64,000 nucleotides of DNA from CBDDIP01 sp965279405 (lineage in GTDB: Bacteria; Actinomycetota; Acidimicrobiia; Acidimicrobiales; Ilumatobacteraceae), in NCBI GenBank assembly GCA_965279405.1, contig OZ257157.1:868001-932000 (forward strand), read 5' to 3'. The translations under genes were made by a program, and so were the position numbers. The notes below the pieces were generated by a model, which saw only the letters and a list, made by a program, of their open reading frames with translations, was not told where the DNA came from and ran no database searches. Positions 8,788 to 17,999 of the stretch are shown piece by piece (position 1 is the first letter of the stretch; each line of letters opens with the position of its first letter).

Positions 8788-10241
8788 CCGATGAACTGCG
8801 CCACGTGGCGATCGACGAGGACGCCGACTCGGACAAGATCCGCTGCGAGGCGTGCCCGATCCGCTGCTTCATCAAGCCCGGCCTCACCGGCTCGTGCGAT
8901 CGCTACGGCAACGTCGACGGAGTGCTCACACGTGTCGATCCGGTGGTGCTGCTGCAGCGCACGAAGGAGCTCGGCGGCGCGGTCGTGCCGTTCAGCGTGG
9001 TCGACCACGAGTGGGACGGTTCGCTGGTTCCCGACGACGAGCTGTTCGTCACCGGCGCCGGTGCGGGCACGACGTATCCGGACTACAAGCCGGCACCGCT
9101 GATCGTGTCCAGCCGCATCGACGGCATCGACACGGTGACCGTGGTGACCGAGGCGATCTTCTCCTACTGCGGCGTCAAGGTGAAGATCGACACCGATCGC
9201 CACATCGGTGACGAGCGCGCGCTGGTGCTGCACGAGGGCCTCCCCGTCGGACACGTGACGACCAGCGAATACGGCTCGCAGATGCTGGCCATCGGCGGCG
9301 TCAACCACCTCACCGGCGGGACGCGCCACGAAGGGCTGGCGACGATGCGCGCCCTGCTCGCCCTGTGCTCCGGCGAGGAGACCGAGCTCTCGGTCGCCGG
9401 TGGCGCAGAGCTGCGCGTGCGCGCCGGCGCGGCGCCGATCATCGACGGTGAGCCGGACACGTTGATGCGCGTCGGCTGCGGCTCGGCGACGATCGGCATG
9501 TTCGCCATCGATTGGCGCGACCTCGTCGACGAGGTGGTGGTCGTCGACGAGCACATCACCGGCGTGCTCACCGAGCACCAGGCCGGCGCGGTGCTCGGCA
9601 TGGAACCGAGCGGCATCCACCTTCGTGGGCGCAAGTCCACGCCGGGGCGGTACTTCAACGTCGCCGAGTCGGGCAGTGGATGGGGTGGCACCTCGATCGA
9701 CGATCCGCTGTCGATCCTCGAGCCGTTTCGTGCCAAGCGCGGCGCCCGTCCCGGCCTGCGGCTGCTGATGGTCAGCACCACCGGAGCGCACTCGGCGTAC
9801 TTCGTGCTCGACGACTCGCTGGTGCCGGTGCCGACGCAGATGCCGCCAGAGGTGGCGCGCTCGGTGACACGCATCGGCGAGAACTGCGAGCCGTCGACCA
9901 CGTCGGTGGTGTTCATGGCCGGTGCCGGCGGCTCGCTGCGCTCCGGCGTGACGCGCCACCCGATCGGGCTCACGCACATGGTGCGCGCCGACGAGGTGCG
10001 CGTCACGTGCGGCGGTGCTCCGGTGTTCATGTGGCCCGGCGGCGGGATCACGTTCATGGTCGACGTGTCGGCGATGCCGCCCGGCTCGTTCGGTCACGTG
10101 CCGACGCCGGCGATCGTCGCCCCGATCGAGTTCACGATGCGGCTCGATCAGTACGTGGCGATGGGCGGGCACGCCGATTCGGTGCGACCGATCGAGCGGG
10201 TGCTGGCCGACGAGCGGACGCGGCGGCTGCACACGCCGTGA
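8784..10241 (+). CDS. hnr: 6-hydroxynicotinate reductase homologue (FeS flavoprotein)
   Basis: The 485-residue protein starts at GTG overlapping the previous stop by 4 bp. The N-terminus has a ferredoxin-like cysteine set (C21, C24, C28, C38). After it comes a long domain with Gly-rich segments such as GAGAGTTYPDYK, VAESGSGWGGTSI and VFMWPGGGITFMVD. I recognise this as the family annotated 6-hydroxynicotinate reductase, which in Eubacterium barkeri reduces 6-hydroxynicotinate to 1,4,5,6-tetrahydro-6-oxonicotinate with ferredoxin. The presence of an enamidase, the next enzyme of that pathway, 2 kb away supports the call. Its electron donor in an aerobe is unknown. Confidence 0.75.
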   Translation: MTDELRHVAIDEDADSDKIRCEACPIRCFIKPGLTGSCDRYGNVDGVLTRVDPVVLLQRTKELGGAVVPFSVVDHEWDGSLVPDDELFVTGAGAGTTYPDYKPAPLIVSSRIDGIDTVTVVTEAIFSYCGVKVKIDTDRHIGDERALVLHEGLPVGHVTTSEYGSQMLAIGGVNHLTGGTRHEGLATMRALLALCSGEETELSVAGGAELRVRAGAAPIIDGEPDTLMRVGCGSATIGMFAIDWRDLVDEVVVVDEHITGVLTEHQAGAVLGMEPSGIHLRGRKSTPGRYFNVAESGSGWGGTSIDDPLSILEPFRAKRGARPGLRLLMVSTTGAHSAYFVLDDSLVPVPTQMPPEVARSVTRIGENCEPSTTSVVFMAGAGGSLRSGVTRHPIGLTHMVRADEVRVTCGGAPVFMWPGGGITFMVDVSAMPPGSFGHVPTPAIVAPIEFTMRLDQYVAMGGHADSVRPIERVLADERTRRLHTP

Positions 10242-11107
10242 ACGCCGACCCGGGCGTGGTGGCCGCTCGTCTCGCTGACGGGACGCTGCACCTCCAGCAC
10301 GGCCCGATCGACCTGATCATCACCGTCGACGGCCCGCCCGACTGCGTCGAGCGCGTGTACGCGCGAGCGCACGCGGCGCTTCAGCCGGTGATGCGCGACC
10401 TCGTCGCCGAGCTGCCCCAGTTGCGACTGCCGGCGACCGCGGCGCCCCACGTGCGCGGAGCGGTGGCGCAACGGATGGTGCGGGCGACGGCCGGACACGG
10501 CACGACGTTCATCACGCCGATGGCGGCGGTGGCCGGTGCAGTCGCCGATCACGTGCTGGCCGCGGTGCGCGACGACGAGGCGTTGAAGATCGTCGTCAAC
10601 AACGGCGGCGACATCGCCTTCTGGCTGGCGCCGGGCCAGACGATGCGCGTCGGGATGGTGCACGACGTGCAGCGCCCGCAGCTGGCCGGCACCGTCACGA
10701 TCGCCGAGTCGGATCGCGTGCGCGGCGTGGCCACCAGCGGTTGGCCGGGCCGCAGCATGTCGCTCGGCATCGCCGACGCGGTGACCGTGCTCGCCACCGA
10801 CGCGGCGTCGGCAGACGCGGCCGCCAGCCTCATCGCCAGCGCGGTGGACCTGCCGGGGCACCCGGCGATCAAGCGAGTCGAGGCGATCTCGCTGGACGAG
10901 TCGAGCGACCTCGGCCGCCACATGGTCACCGTCGGTGTCGGATCGTTGACCGCCGCCGAGCAGGAGGCGGCAGCGACGCCAGGCGAGCGCATCGCCCGCC
11001 GGCTGCTGTCGCTCGGACGCATCGTCGCTGCCCTGATCGTCGTCGGCGAGCACCGCCGGCTGATCTCCGCCACGCCTGAGTTGGTCCCGTCGGTAGTGTC
11101 GCCGTGA
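10238..11107 (+). CDS. UPF0280-family protein (ApbE-related)
   Basis: The 289-residue product begins at GTG 10238, overlapping the reductase stop by 4 bp. Segments such as GHGTTFITPMAAVAGAVADHV and VNNGGDIAFWL, then GVATSGWPGRSMSLGIADAVTVLA, match the UPF0280 group. That group is distantly related to the flavin transferase ApbE; the T-P-M-A-A-V-A-G pattern and late Asp-Ala-Val-Thr block recall its FAD-binding motifs. No activity is established for UPF0280. Its position directly after the FeS flavoprotein reductase suggests cofactor attachment to, or assembly of, that enzyme. This is inference. Confidence 0.78.
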   Translation: MNADPGVVAARLADGTLHLQHGPIDLIITVDGPPDCVERVYARAHAALQPVMRDLVAELPQLRLPATAAPHVRGAVAQRMVRATAGHGTTFITPMAAVAGAVADHVLAAVRDDEALKIVVNNGGDIAFWLAPGQTMRVGMVHDVQRPQLAGTVTIAESDRVRGVATSGWPGRSMSLGIADAVTVLATDAASADAAASLIASAVDLPGHPAIKRVEAISLDESSDLGRHMVTVGVGSLTAAEQEAAATPGERIARRLLSLGRIVAALIVVGEHRRLISATPELVPSVVSP

Positions 11108-11541
11108 TGGCCCGGACCCGAACGTCGTACGTCGTGCAGGACCAGGTCGGGTTCCTGCTGCGCAAGGCCAACCAGCGCCATCGCACGATGTTCTCCAACG
11201 CCATCCCGTCGCGGCTCGCACCGACGCAGCTGGCTGCGCTGGCCACGCTGCGCGCCGAGGGGCCGATCCACCAGAACCTGCTGGGGCGACTGGCAGCCAT
11301 GGACTCGGCGACCATCACCGGCGTGATCGATCGCCTGACGCAGCGCGGGCTGGTGTCCAGCAGCGCCGATCCCGACGACGCGAGGCTGAGCATCATCGAG
11401 CTCACCGAGGAGGGCTCGGCGTTGCTCGATGAAGTGATCCCGATCGCGTTCGAAGTGTCGGCGTCGACGCTGGAACCCTTGACGCCCGACGAGGCCACCG
11501 AGTTCCTGCGCCTGCTGCGTCGCATCGCCGACGGTGCATGA
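11107..11541 (+). CDS. MarR-family transcriptional regulator
   Basis: The 144-residue winged-helix protein has QLAALATLRAEGPIHQNLLGRLAAMDSATITGVIDRLTQRGLVSSSADPDDARL, reading as helix-turn-helix then the wing. The DPDDAR wing motif is the MarR signature. It is the last gene of the molybdenum-hydroxylase operon, its ATG sharing one base with the UPF0280 stop. It is therefore the likely ligand-responsive repressor of the operon, perhaps acting on the 5136-5200 region. The ligand would be a pathway metabolite such as nicotinate or 6-hydroxynicotinate (inference). Confidence 0.9.
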   Translation: MARTRTSYVVQDQVGFLLRKANQRHRTMFSNAIPSRLAPTQLAALATLRAEGPIHQNLLGRLAAMDSATITGVIDRLTQRGLVSSSADPDDARLSIIELTEEGSALLDEVIPIAFEVSASTLEPLTPDEATEFLRLLRRIADGA

Positions 11542-11672
11542 GCGTCGCTCCACCAGAACCACTCGGAGCCGGTCAGTGGGCTCCCAACGAAACGGCGCAG
11601 CCCGGGCCAAGTCCCAACAGCTCCGAGAATCCGGCCTTCGGCGACCTGCGGTGGTCCAATGAGTAGAGCGTC

Positions 11673-12083
11673 ATGATTCGACGCATGGCAACCGTCGTCA
11701 TCGCGGTCACTGCTGTTGCGGCGTGTACCGATGACGGTTCTGACCGTCGGGCGGCAGCCTGCGTCATCCCTTTAGTGGTGCCCGCAGACTCGCTGAACCT
11801 TCCCGTCTTTCTGGTGGTCCCCACGCTGGAACACGACATGGTCATCCGCTTCTCGACAGACCAAGGGGCTCGGAAGTTTGACGACGCTCATTTCCAACGT
11901 GTGCGGACGGACGCCGAGTACCGTCGCGCGATGAGCGGGGTGAACGTGTTGTCGAGCGGACTGGTCCGCCTGGTCGAGTTTCCGACGTCCACGGCCCTAC
12001 GCGCTGGTTACTGCGAGGTCGAGAACACGATGACGACAGGTGGCCAGACCCCGGTGTCGATCGACGTGATCGATCAGACGTGA
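11673..12083 (+). CDS. Hypothetical lipoprotein
   Basis: The 136-residue protein has two N-terminal arginines, a hydrophobic stretch and a lipobox VAAC at residues 15-18, so it is probably lipidated at Cys18 and exported. The mature part has two further cysteines and no domain I recognise. It sits alone between the two converging catabolic operons. Its codon use is less GC-biased than its neighbours, a mild hint of a different origin. The flanks, 11542-11672 and 12084-12164, show no other gene. Function unknown. Confidence 0.6.
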   Translation: MIRRMATVVIAVTAVAACTDDGSDRRAAACVIPLVVPADSLNLPVFLVVPTLEHDMVIRFSTDQGARKFDDAHFQRVRTDAEYRRAMSGVNVLSSGLVRLVEFPTSTALRAGYCEVENTMTTGGQTPVSIDVIDQT

Positions 12084-12164
12084 CTCGGGTGGAACGGAGC
12101 TGGGCTCAACAGCCCTGAGCCAGCGAGGCCGGTCCGGTTGCGACCCGGAGGAGACTCGACCAGT

Positions 12165-13355
12165 TCAGCCGAGCAGCTTGATGCTTCGGGTGGGCGGCGG
12201 GGTGTTGCGGCTCTTGGCCACCACGATCACGCCGTCGATGATCGCGAACGCGACCGCGGGCGTGTCGCCGAACTCCAATGCGCCGAGCGCGTCGGAGGCG
12301 GTGGAGCCCATCGGCGAGTCGACGACGAGCAGGTCGGCTTCGGCGCCGACGCGGATGCGGCCGCTGTTGTCGTCGTGCAGCTCGGCGACGTTGCCGGTGG
12401 CGATCGCCACGGCGGTCGCGCCGTCGATGCCGCCGAGCGACGCTGCCGACGCCATCACGCGCAGCATGCCGAGCGGCTGCACGCCGCTGCCGGCAGGGCA
12501 GTCGGTGCCGGCCACAAGGCGGTGCAGCTCGTTGCGCTCGCGCACGAGGTTGACGATCTTGCCGAGGGTGGTGATGTTGCCGTTGTGGACGATCTCGACG
12601 CGTGCATCGGTGCGATCGAGGATCTCGGCGACCGCGCTCACCGGCAGGCTGGTCGGCCCGCCGTTGACGTGACCGGCGACATCGGGGCGGACCTCGACGA
12701 CGAAGTCGGCGCCGATCACGCCGCTGCCCGGGATCGAGGCGCCACCGGTGTGGACCATCACCTTCATGTGACGGGCCTGCGCCCACCGGGTCATCTGCGC
12801 CGCCTCCGCAGGATCCTTCACGCCGGAGATGCCGATCTCGCCGACGAGCCGGCAACCGGCGTTGGCGAGGTCCTCGAAGTCCTGCTCGACCAACCCCGGT
12901 TCCAACAGCACCGCGCCGGCGTGGACCTTCACGCCGGAGGGGCGGGCGTTGCGGAAGCTGAGATGCGCCAGCAGGGCGAGTGCCTTCGTCCCGGCCGGGT
13001 CGGTGGGCCGACCGGGCACGTGCGGCTCGCCCGCCGAGTACATCGTGGTGACCCCGCCATGGAGGCAGGAGTCGATGAAGTTGACGGTGCTCTGCCGCGG
13101 CGTGAAGTCGCCGAAGACGGGGTGCACGTGGTTGTCGCGCAGGCCGGGCATCACCGTGGCGCCAGCGACGTCGATGCGTTGCACGCCGGCGGGCACCTCG
13201 ACATCGGCGGCCGCACCGACCGCGGTGATGATGCCGTCGCGCACGACGATCGTGTCGCCGTCCATGAACGGCGCACCGAGGTCGCCAGTGACGATCGTGC
13301 CGACGTTGACGAGGACGAGGTCGCCCTTGCCGGCGGCCGCTGCGGGCCCGCTCAT
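12165..13355 (-). CDS. ena: Enamidase-type amidohydrolase
   Basis: The 396-residue amidohydrolase matches the enamidase of Eubacterium barkeri in distinctive places: an N-terminal GDLGAPFMDGDTIVVRDG segment, a metal pair H76/H78, HGGVTTMYSAGEPHVPGRP, NARPSGVKVHAGAVLLEPG, VMVHTGGASIPGS, and near the C-terminus VVAKSRNTPPPTRS. Enamidase opens 1,4,5,6-tetrahydro-6-oxonicotinate to 2-formylglutarate and ammonia, the step after 6-hydroxynicotinate reductase. The ATG at 13355 overlaps the upstream stop by 4 bp. It is the last gene of a four-gene minus-strand operon converging on the hydroxylase operon. Confidence 0.85.
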   Translation of the reverse strand: MSGPAAAAGKGDLVLVNVGTIVTGDLGAPFMDGDTIVVRDGIITAVGAAADVEVPAGVQRIDVAGATVMPGLRDNHVHPVFGDFTPRQSTVNFIDSCLHGGVTTMYSAGEPHVPGRPTDPAGTKALALLAHLSFRNARPSGVKVHAGAVLLEPGLVEQDFEDLANAGCRLVGEIGISGVKDPAEAAQMTRWAQARHMKVMVHTGGASIPGSGVIGADFVVEVRPDVAGHVNGGPTSLPVSAVAEILDRTDARVEIVHNGNITTLGKIVNLVRERNELHRLVAGTDCPAGSGVQPLGMLRVMASAASLGGIDGATAVAIATGNVAELHDDNSGRIRVGAEADLLVVDSPMGSTASDALGALEFGDTPAVAFAIIDGVIVVAKSRNTPPPTRSIKLLG

Positions 13356-13930
13356 CGCAGGCCGTCCTGACCGACGACGTCGGCGACGACCAGGCCGCCG
13401 ACACGTGGCAACGGGCGACCGCCGGTGGCAACGGCGACGGCGAGGACGATCTCGTCGGGGCCGGGCGCATCGGGGATGGACAGCTCGACGGCGTCGAAGT
13501 GGGAGCGGACGAAGGCCGCGTCCTTGTGACCGAGCGGGATGTCGAGCGTGCAACCGGGCGCGCCGCGCTTCTTCGCCGACGGGATGAGCGCCGCACCACC
13601 GCCAACGGCGGCACGGAACGGTTTGCCGAGCTCGGGGTGCAGCAGGGCGGCGGCGTGCTCGAGCTCGCCGTTGGTGCCGACGATCGCGCCCTTGCCGTAG
13701 GCCTCGACGGGTGAGCCGAGTGCCGCGACCGCTGCCTCGGCCAGCTCCTGGCCGAGTGGCACGCTGGCGGCGATCAGCTCGGCGAGGTCATCGACGTACT
13801 GCCCGGCGAACGGGTTGCGCAACACCGCTGCGCACACCACCTGGCGCACCGGTTGCGACAGCGTCCGGCCCATCTCGATGCGCCGCTCGTGCACCGACGT
13901 GTGCATGGCGAGGATCACCACGTCATGCAC
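13352..13930 (-). CDS. 'Amino acid synthesis' family protein (PF06684-like)
   Basis: The 192-residue protein begins with GTG at 13930, which overlaps the nicotinamidase end by 8 bp; a GAAGG ribosome site lies upstream. Segments VHERRIEMGRTLSQPVRQVVCAAVLRNPFAG, AYGKGAIVGTNGELEHAAALLHPELG and KRGAPGCTLDIPLGHKDA fit the family called 'amino acid synthesis' (AA_synth). Its members recur beside N-heterocycle catabolic genes and UPF0280 proteins. The biochemical role is not known; the family name is not a demonstrated activity. Here it probably serves the nicotinate-type pathway, perhaps in handling a ring-opened intermediate. Confidence 0.78.
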   Translation of the reverse strand: MHDVVILAMHTSVHERRIEMGRTLSQPVRQVVCAAVLRNPFAGQYVDDLAELIAASVPLGQELAEAAVAALGSPVEAYGKGAIVGTNGELEHAAALLHPELGKPFRAAVGGGAALIPSAKKRGAPGCTLDIPLGHKDAAFVRSHFDAVELSIPDAPGPDEIVLAVAVATGGRPLPRVGGLVVADVVGQDGLR

Positions 13931-14543
13931 GGTGGGCGCCGCCTTCGACCGTCGCGCCGGCGGTGGCGAGCGCCGCGAGGCACTGCTCGCCGCGCGCATC
14001 GTCGACCGCTGCGGTGAGTCCGCCGAGCACGCGCGTCCGGTAGCCCAGACGCACCGCGTCGGCTGCGGTGGCGTTGACGCAGTGGTCGGTGGCGATGCCG
14101 ACGACGTCGACGGTGTCGACCCCGGCGCTCCTCAGGACCTCGTCGAGCGAGCGGTCGCTGCGCTCGTCGGCGCCCTCGAAGCCGGAGTACGCCGCTTCGT
14201 GGCGACCCTTGCGGATCACGACGGTGGGCACACGTCCGTCGATGTCGGCGAGCGCCGCGTCGAGCAGCGGGTGCCATGCCGCGCCGTCGGTGCCGGCGAC
14301 GCAGTGGCGCGGCCAGGTGTCGACGTAGTCGGGCTGCTCGGAGAAGTGCGGGCCCGGATCGATGTGCCAATCGCCGGTGAGCACCAGGAGGTCGTAGTCG
14401 TCGATGCTCGAACGGAGGTGCTCGCCGATCAGGCCGGCCACCTCGCCACCGAAGCGCACGCCCAACGTCGCGCCGGGCTGGTCGTCACAGAAGTCGCGTT
14501 GCACGTCCACGACGACGAGGCCGCGCTTGGATCCCTCGCTCAT
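13923..14543 (-). CDS. pncA: Nicotinamidase / isochorismatase-like cysteine hydrolase
   Basis: The 206-residue protein carries a complete nicotinamidase site: D13 in VVVDVQRDF, metal ligands D58, H60 and H66 in GDWHIDPGPHF, K112 in VIRKG, and the nucleophile C155 in GIATDHCVNATAADA. It would deamidate nicotinamide to nicotinate, which supplies the proposed catabolic pathway as well as NAD salvage. Its position inside an operon with enamidase argues for a catabolic role. The ATG at 14543 overlaps the hydrolase stop by 4 bp. Confidence 0.9.
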   Translation of the reverse strand: MSEGSKRGLVVVDVQRDFCDDQPGATLGVRFGGEVAGLIGEHLRSSIDDYDLLVLTGDWHIDPGPHFSEQPDYVDTWPRHCVAGTDGAAWHPLLDAALADIDGRVPTVVIRKGRHEAAYSGFEGADERSDRSLDEVLRSAGVDTVDVVGIATDHCVNATAADAVRLGYRTRVLGGLTAAVDDARGEQCLAALATAGATVEGGAHRA

Positions 14544-15181
14544 GATGAGCCCCCTTCCGGTTCGAATCGTAGGGCGCGATCGACGAGCGCGAGCACGCTG
14601 GTCGCGACCAGATCGGGCTTGGTGACGAGGTCGAGGTGGTTCCCGTCGAGCGTCGCGATCGGCCAGCCCCAGTGCTCGGCTCGCGATCGCTCGTCGTCGT
14701 AGCCCGCGCTGAGCTGCAGGTACGTGGCCGGGCGCTCCCACCACTGCAGCGGGAGCCCGATCACGTGGTCGTAGAACGCGCGGTGCACGCGCGGCACCTC
14801 TGCTTCGAGAAGATGGCGCAGCGGTGCATCCGGCACGAGGCGGGCCATGGTTCCGTCCGGCCACCACTGGTGCCACGGAGCGAGGAGGCCGTCGGCGGTC
14901 GGGATCCGCGACAGCAGCTCGATGAACGCCTTCGACGGCGTGAACTCCGCACCGTCGCCGGGCAGCACGGCGTCGATGAAAAGGGTCGCCGTCGCGCCGA
15001 CACGGTCCGCGATCAGCGGCAGCATCGCGCCGGCCCCCGAGTGGCCGATCACGACGTCGGCGTGCGGGAGCGCCTCGATCGCAGCGGCGGCGAACGCCGC
15101 AGGTGTGGCGAGGTGGCTGCGGAGATCGGGGACGGTGACCGTCCAACGGCGCTCGACAAGCGCGGCACCGAGTGGGTGCAT
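14540..15181 (-). CDS. Alpha/beta hydrolase; homology extends upstream of the only start codon
   Basis: The product from ATG 15181 is 213 residues with a nucleophile elbow GHSGAG and late DGNHLDLVTKP supplying the His. The fold normally needs an N-terminal strand and oxyanion loop. These are present in frame just upstream (15182-15220, reading ALLVHSPLVGPAT), but I find no ATG, GTG or TTG before them; the nearest possible start would be ATC at 15224-15226. Either a rare start codon is used or the 5' end is damaged. It is the first gene of the nicotinamidase/enamidase operon. The substrate is unknown. Confidence 0.75.
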   Translation of the reverse strand: MHPLGAALVERRWTVTVPDLRSHLATPAAFAAAAIEALPHADVVIGHSGAGAMLPLIADRVGATATLFIDAVLPGDGAEFTPSKAFIELLSRIPTADGLLAPWHQWWPDGTMARLVPDAPLRHLLEAEVPRVHRAFYDHVIGLPLQWWERPATYLQLSAGYDDERSRAEHWGWPIATLDGNHLDLVTKPDLVATSVLALVDRALRFEPEGGSS

Positions 15182-15385
15182 CGTTGCCGGGCCGACGAGT
15201 GGGCTGTGGACGAGGAGGGCATCGATGCCGCCAGTCTGGCAAGTGTGGCCACCACCCTTGCCGCCGCCGCACCGCGCCGCGTTGTTCTGACAGTTGGCGC
15301 CGCGTCGGCGGGGTCTCGCGTACGGTTCAGTGCCTTGGGCCGGTCGGCGACGGTGGCGTCCGGCACTTTGGACCGACCCGAGCTT

Positions 15386-15420
15386 ATTCGCGCTTTCCCC
15401 CGAGCGAATGTGTCTAAACT
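15386..15420 (+). promoter_or_regulatory. Inverted repeat and -10 box upstream of the Fic gene
   Basis: ATTCGC (15386-15391) and GCGAAT (15404-15409) form a 6-bp dyad with a 12-base spacer, just ahead of a -10-like TAAACT (15415-15420). AbiEi-type proteins often repress their own promoters through such repeats. The rest of 15182-15451 shows no gene. Confidence 0.35.
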
Positions 15421-15451
15421 ACGGATTTCCCCGTCGGGGGCGGAGGATTCC

Positions 15452-16951
15452 GTGGATAACGACATTCTGTTCGCCGGCGATCTGCCATCCCAGACGGCGT
15501 CGGACCGCGTCGCCCGCGGCGAACTTCGCCCCATCGTACGCGGCATCTACACCACCGATCTCTCCCGCCCACTCGAAGAGGTCGTCAACCGCAACTGGGC
15601 CACGATCGCCGGCCGGGCCTTCCCGGATGCAGTCATCACCGACCGTTCCGCGCTCACCGGCGGCAGGGTCGACGGCTACCTGTACCTCGCCCACGGCGCA
15701 CGCGCCCGAGAACTGGCACTCCCCGGACTCACCGTCATCGCCCGCCGCGGGCCAGGCCCCCTCCCGGGCGACAACCTGATGCCCGGCGGTCTGCACGTCG
15801 CGTCCACAGCACGCGCGCTCGTCGACAACACCGCCCCATCACGCTCACGACGCGGGCGGCCGCGGCGGACCCTCGACTCCGCCGAGCTCGACAACTGGAT
15901 CGACCGCCGATGCCGCCTGTACGGCGAAGACCGTCTCGACGCAGACCGCCAACAGGCCGAAGCGCTCGCCGAGCAGATGGCGGCCAGCCCGGGGCGGATC
16001 GCCGACCTCAACCGGCGCATCGGCATGGCACTCGGCAGTCGCGACTCGCACAGCGACAGCCGGTCGCTCGCGGCGCGAGCCGCCGGCCACCCGTACGACC
16101 CGGACCGCATCGACCGGTTCGACATGCTCATCGCAGCGTTGCGGACTGCTGCGCCGCAGAGCCGCCGCGGCCTCGACCCAGGTTCACCCGAGTTCGCCGT
16201 TCAGGCGTTCTACGAGGCGTACTTCTCGAACTACATCGAGGGAACCACGTTCACGATCGGTGAGGCACGCTCCATCGTCTACGACCGCGAACCGGTCCCG
16301 AACCGGGCGGCTGACAGCCACGACGTGCTCGGCACGTTCCAGATCGTCTCCGACCCCGAGGAGATGCGACGCCGTGCCACCCATCCCGACGAGTTCATCG
16401 ACCTGCTCCGCTCGCGTCATGCGACGTTGATGGGCGGCCGCCCCGAGATCGCCGGCGAGTTCAAGACGAAACCGAACCAGGCCGGCCAGACCCTGTTCGT
16501 CGCTCCCGAGTTGGTCGCGGAAACCCTGGTCGAAGGGTGGAGGCGTCTTGATCAGCTCGACACCGCGTGGGAGCGGTCGGTGTACATGATGTTCCTCGTG
16601 TCCGAGGTGCATCCGTTCGCGGACGGCAACGGTCGTGTCGCTCGAGTGATGATGAACTCCGAGCTCGTCGCCGGCGACCAGGCCAAGATCATCGTCCCGA
16701 CCGGCTATCGCAGCGAGTACCTCGGCGCGCTGCGGCGCATCAGCCGTGACGACGACCCGACCGTCTACATCAAGGCGCTGCGGTACCTCCACGACTACAC
16801 GTCGCAGATCGAGTGGACCGACGACGAGACCGCTTTCGCCGATCTCACCCGCACCAACGCGTTCGCCGAAGAAGAGGACGCACCGCTGCTGGCGCTGCCG
16901 TACACCGCGGCCGTCGACCCGTTCCCCGACAGATCGAGCTCGGGCCGGTGA
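15452..16951 (+). CDS. AbiEi-like N-terminal domain fused to a Fic (AMP-transferase) domain
   Basis: The 499-residue protein starts at GTG 15452, with a GGAGG site five bases upstream. The N-terminal 160 residues (SDRVARGELRPIVRGIYTTD, later HVASTARALVDN) resemble the winged-helix region of AbiEi-type antitoxins. The C-terminal half is a Fic domain with a full active site HPFADGNGRVAR (catalytic H387). An N-terminal-side inhibitory helix S-N-Y-I-E-G (S259, E263, G264) is present, so the enzyme is self-inhibited (class II). It would AMPylate a protein target when released. No separate antitoxin gene is adjacent. Toxin, defence or housekeeping signalling roles are all possible. Confidence 0.82.
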   Translation: MDNDILFAGDLPSQTASDRVARGELRPIVRGIYTTDLSRPLEEVVNRNWATIAGRAFPDAVITDRSALTGGRVDGYLYLAHGARARELALPGLTVIARRGPGPLPGDNLMPGGLHVASTARALVDNTAPSRSRRGRPRRTLDSAELDNWIDRRCRLYGEDRLDADRQQAEALAEQMAASPGRIADLNRRIGMALGSRDSHSDSRSLAARAAGHPYDPDRIDRFDMLIAALRTAAPQSRRGLDPGSPEFAVQAFYEAYFSNYIEGTTFTIGEARSIVYDREPVPNRAADSHDVLGTFQIVSDPEEMRRRATHPDEFIDLLRSRHATLMGGRPEIAGEFKTKPNQAGQTLFVAPELVAETLVEGWRRLDQLDTAWERSVYMMFLVSEVHPFADGNGRVARVMMNSELVAGDQAKIIVPTGYRSEYLGALRRISRDDDPTVYIKALRYLHDYTSQIEWTDDETAFADLTRTNAFAEEEDAPLLALPYTAAVDPFPDRSSSGR

Positions 16952-17113
16952 TCGACCTGCGCGGCTGATCCGCCGATCTGATCACAGGCTGAACAGCGGT
17001 CGCGGTGCCACCGTCGCGCGCCGCCTCGCGCCACGCCGTCGCAGAGGTGCTTCGCACGCGGTGACCCCCGCACGGAATTCGTGCACGGCGAACGTGTCGG
17101 GCACGATGGGCGG

Positions 17114-17957
<844 letters not shown>

Positions 17958-17965
<8 letters not shown>

Positions 17966-17999
17966 GCAGGGTCGTCAGCTGAGCACGGTGTTCAGCTGA
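17958..17999. repeat. 17-bp tandem repeat at a convergent gene junction
   Basis: The palindrome TCAGCTGA occurs at 17958, 17975 and 17992. The 17-bp units starting with it are nearly identical for two and a half copies. The first copy contains the purU stop and the second supplies the stop of the opposite gene. Confidence 0.85.
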
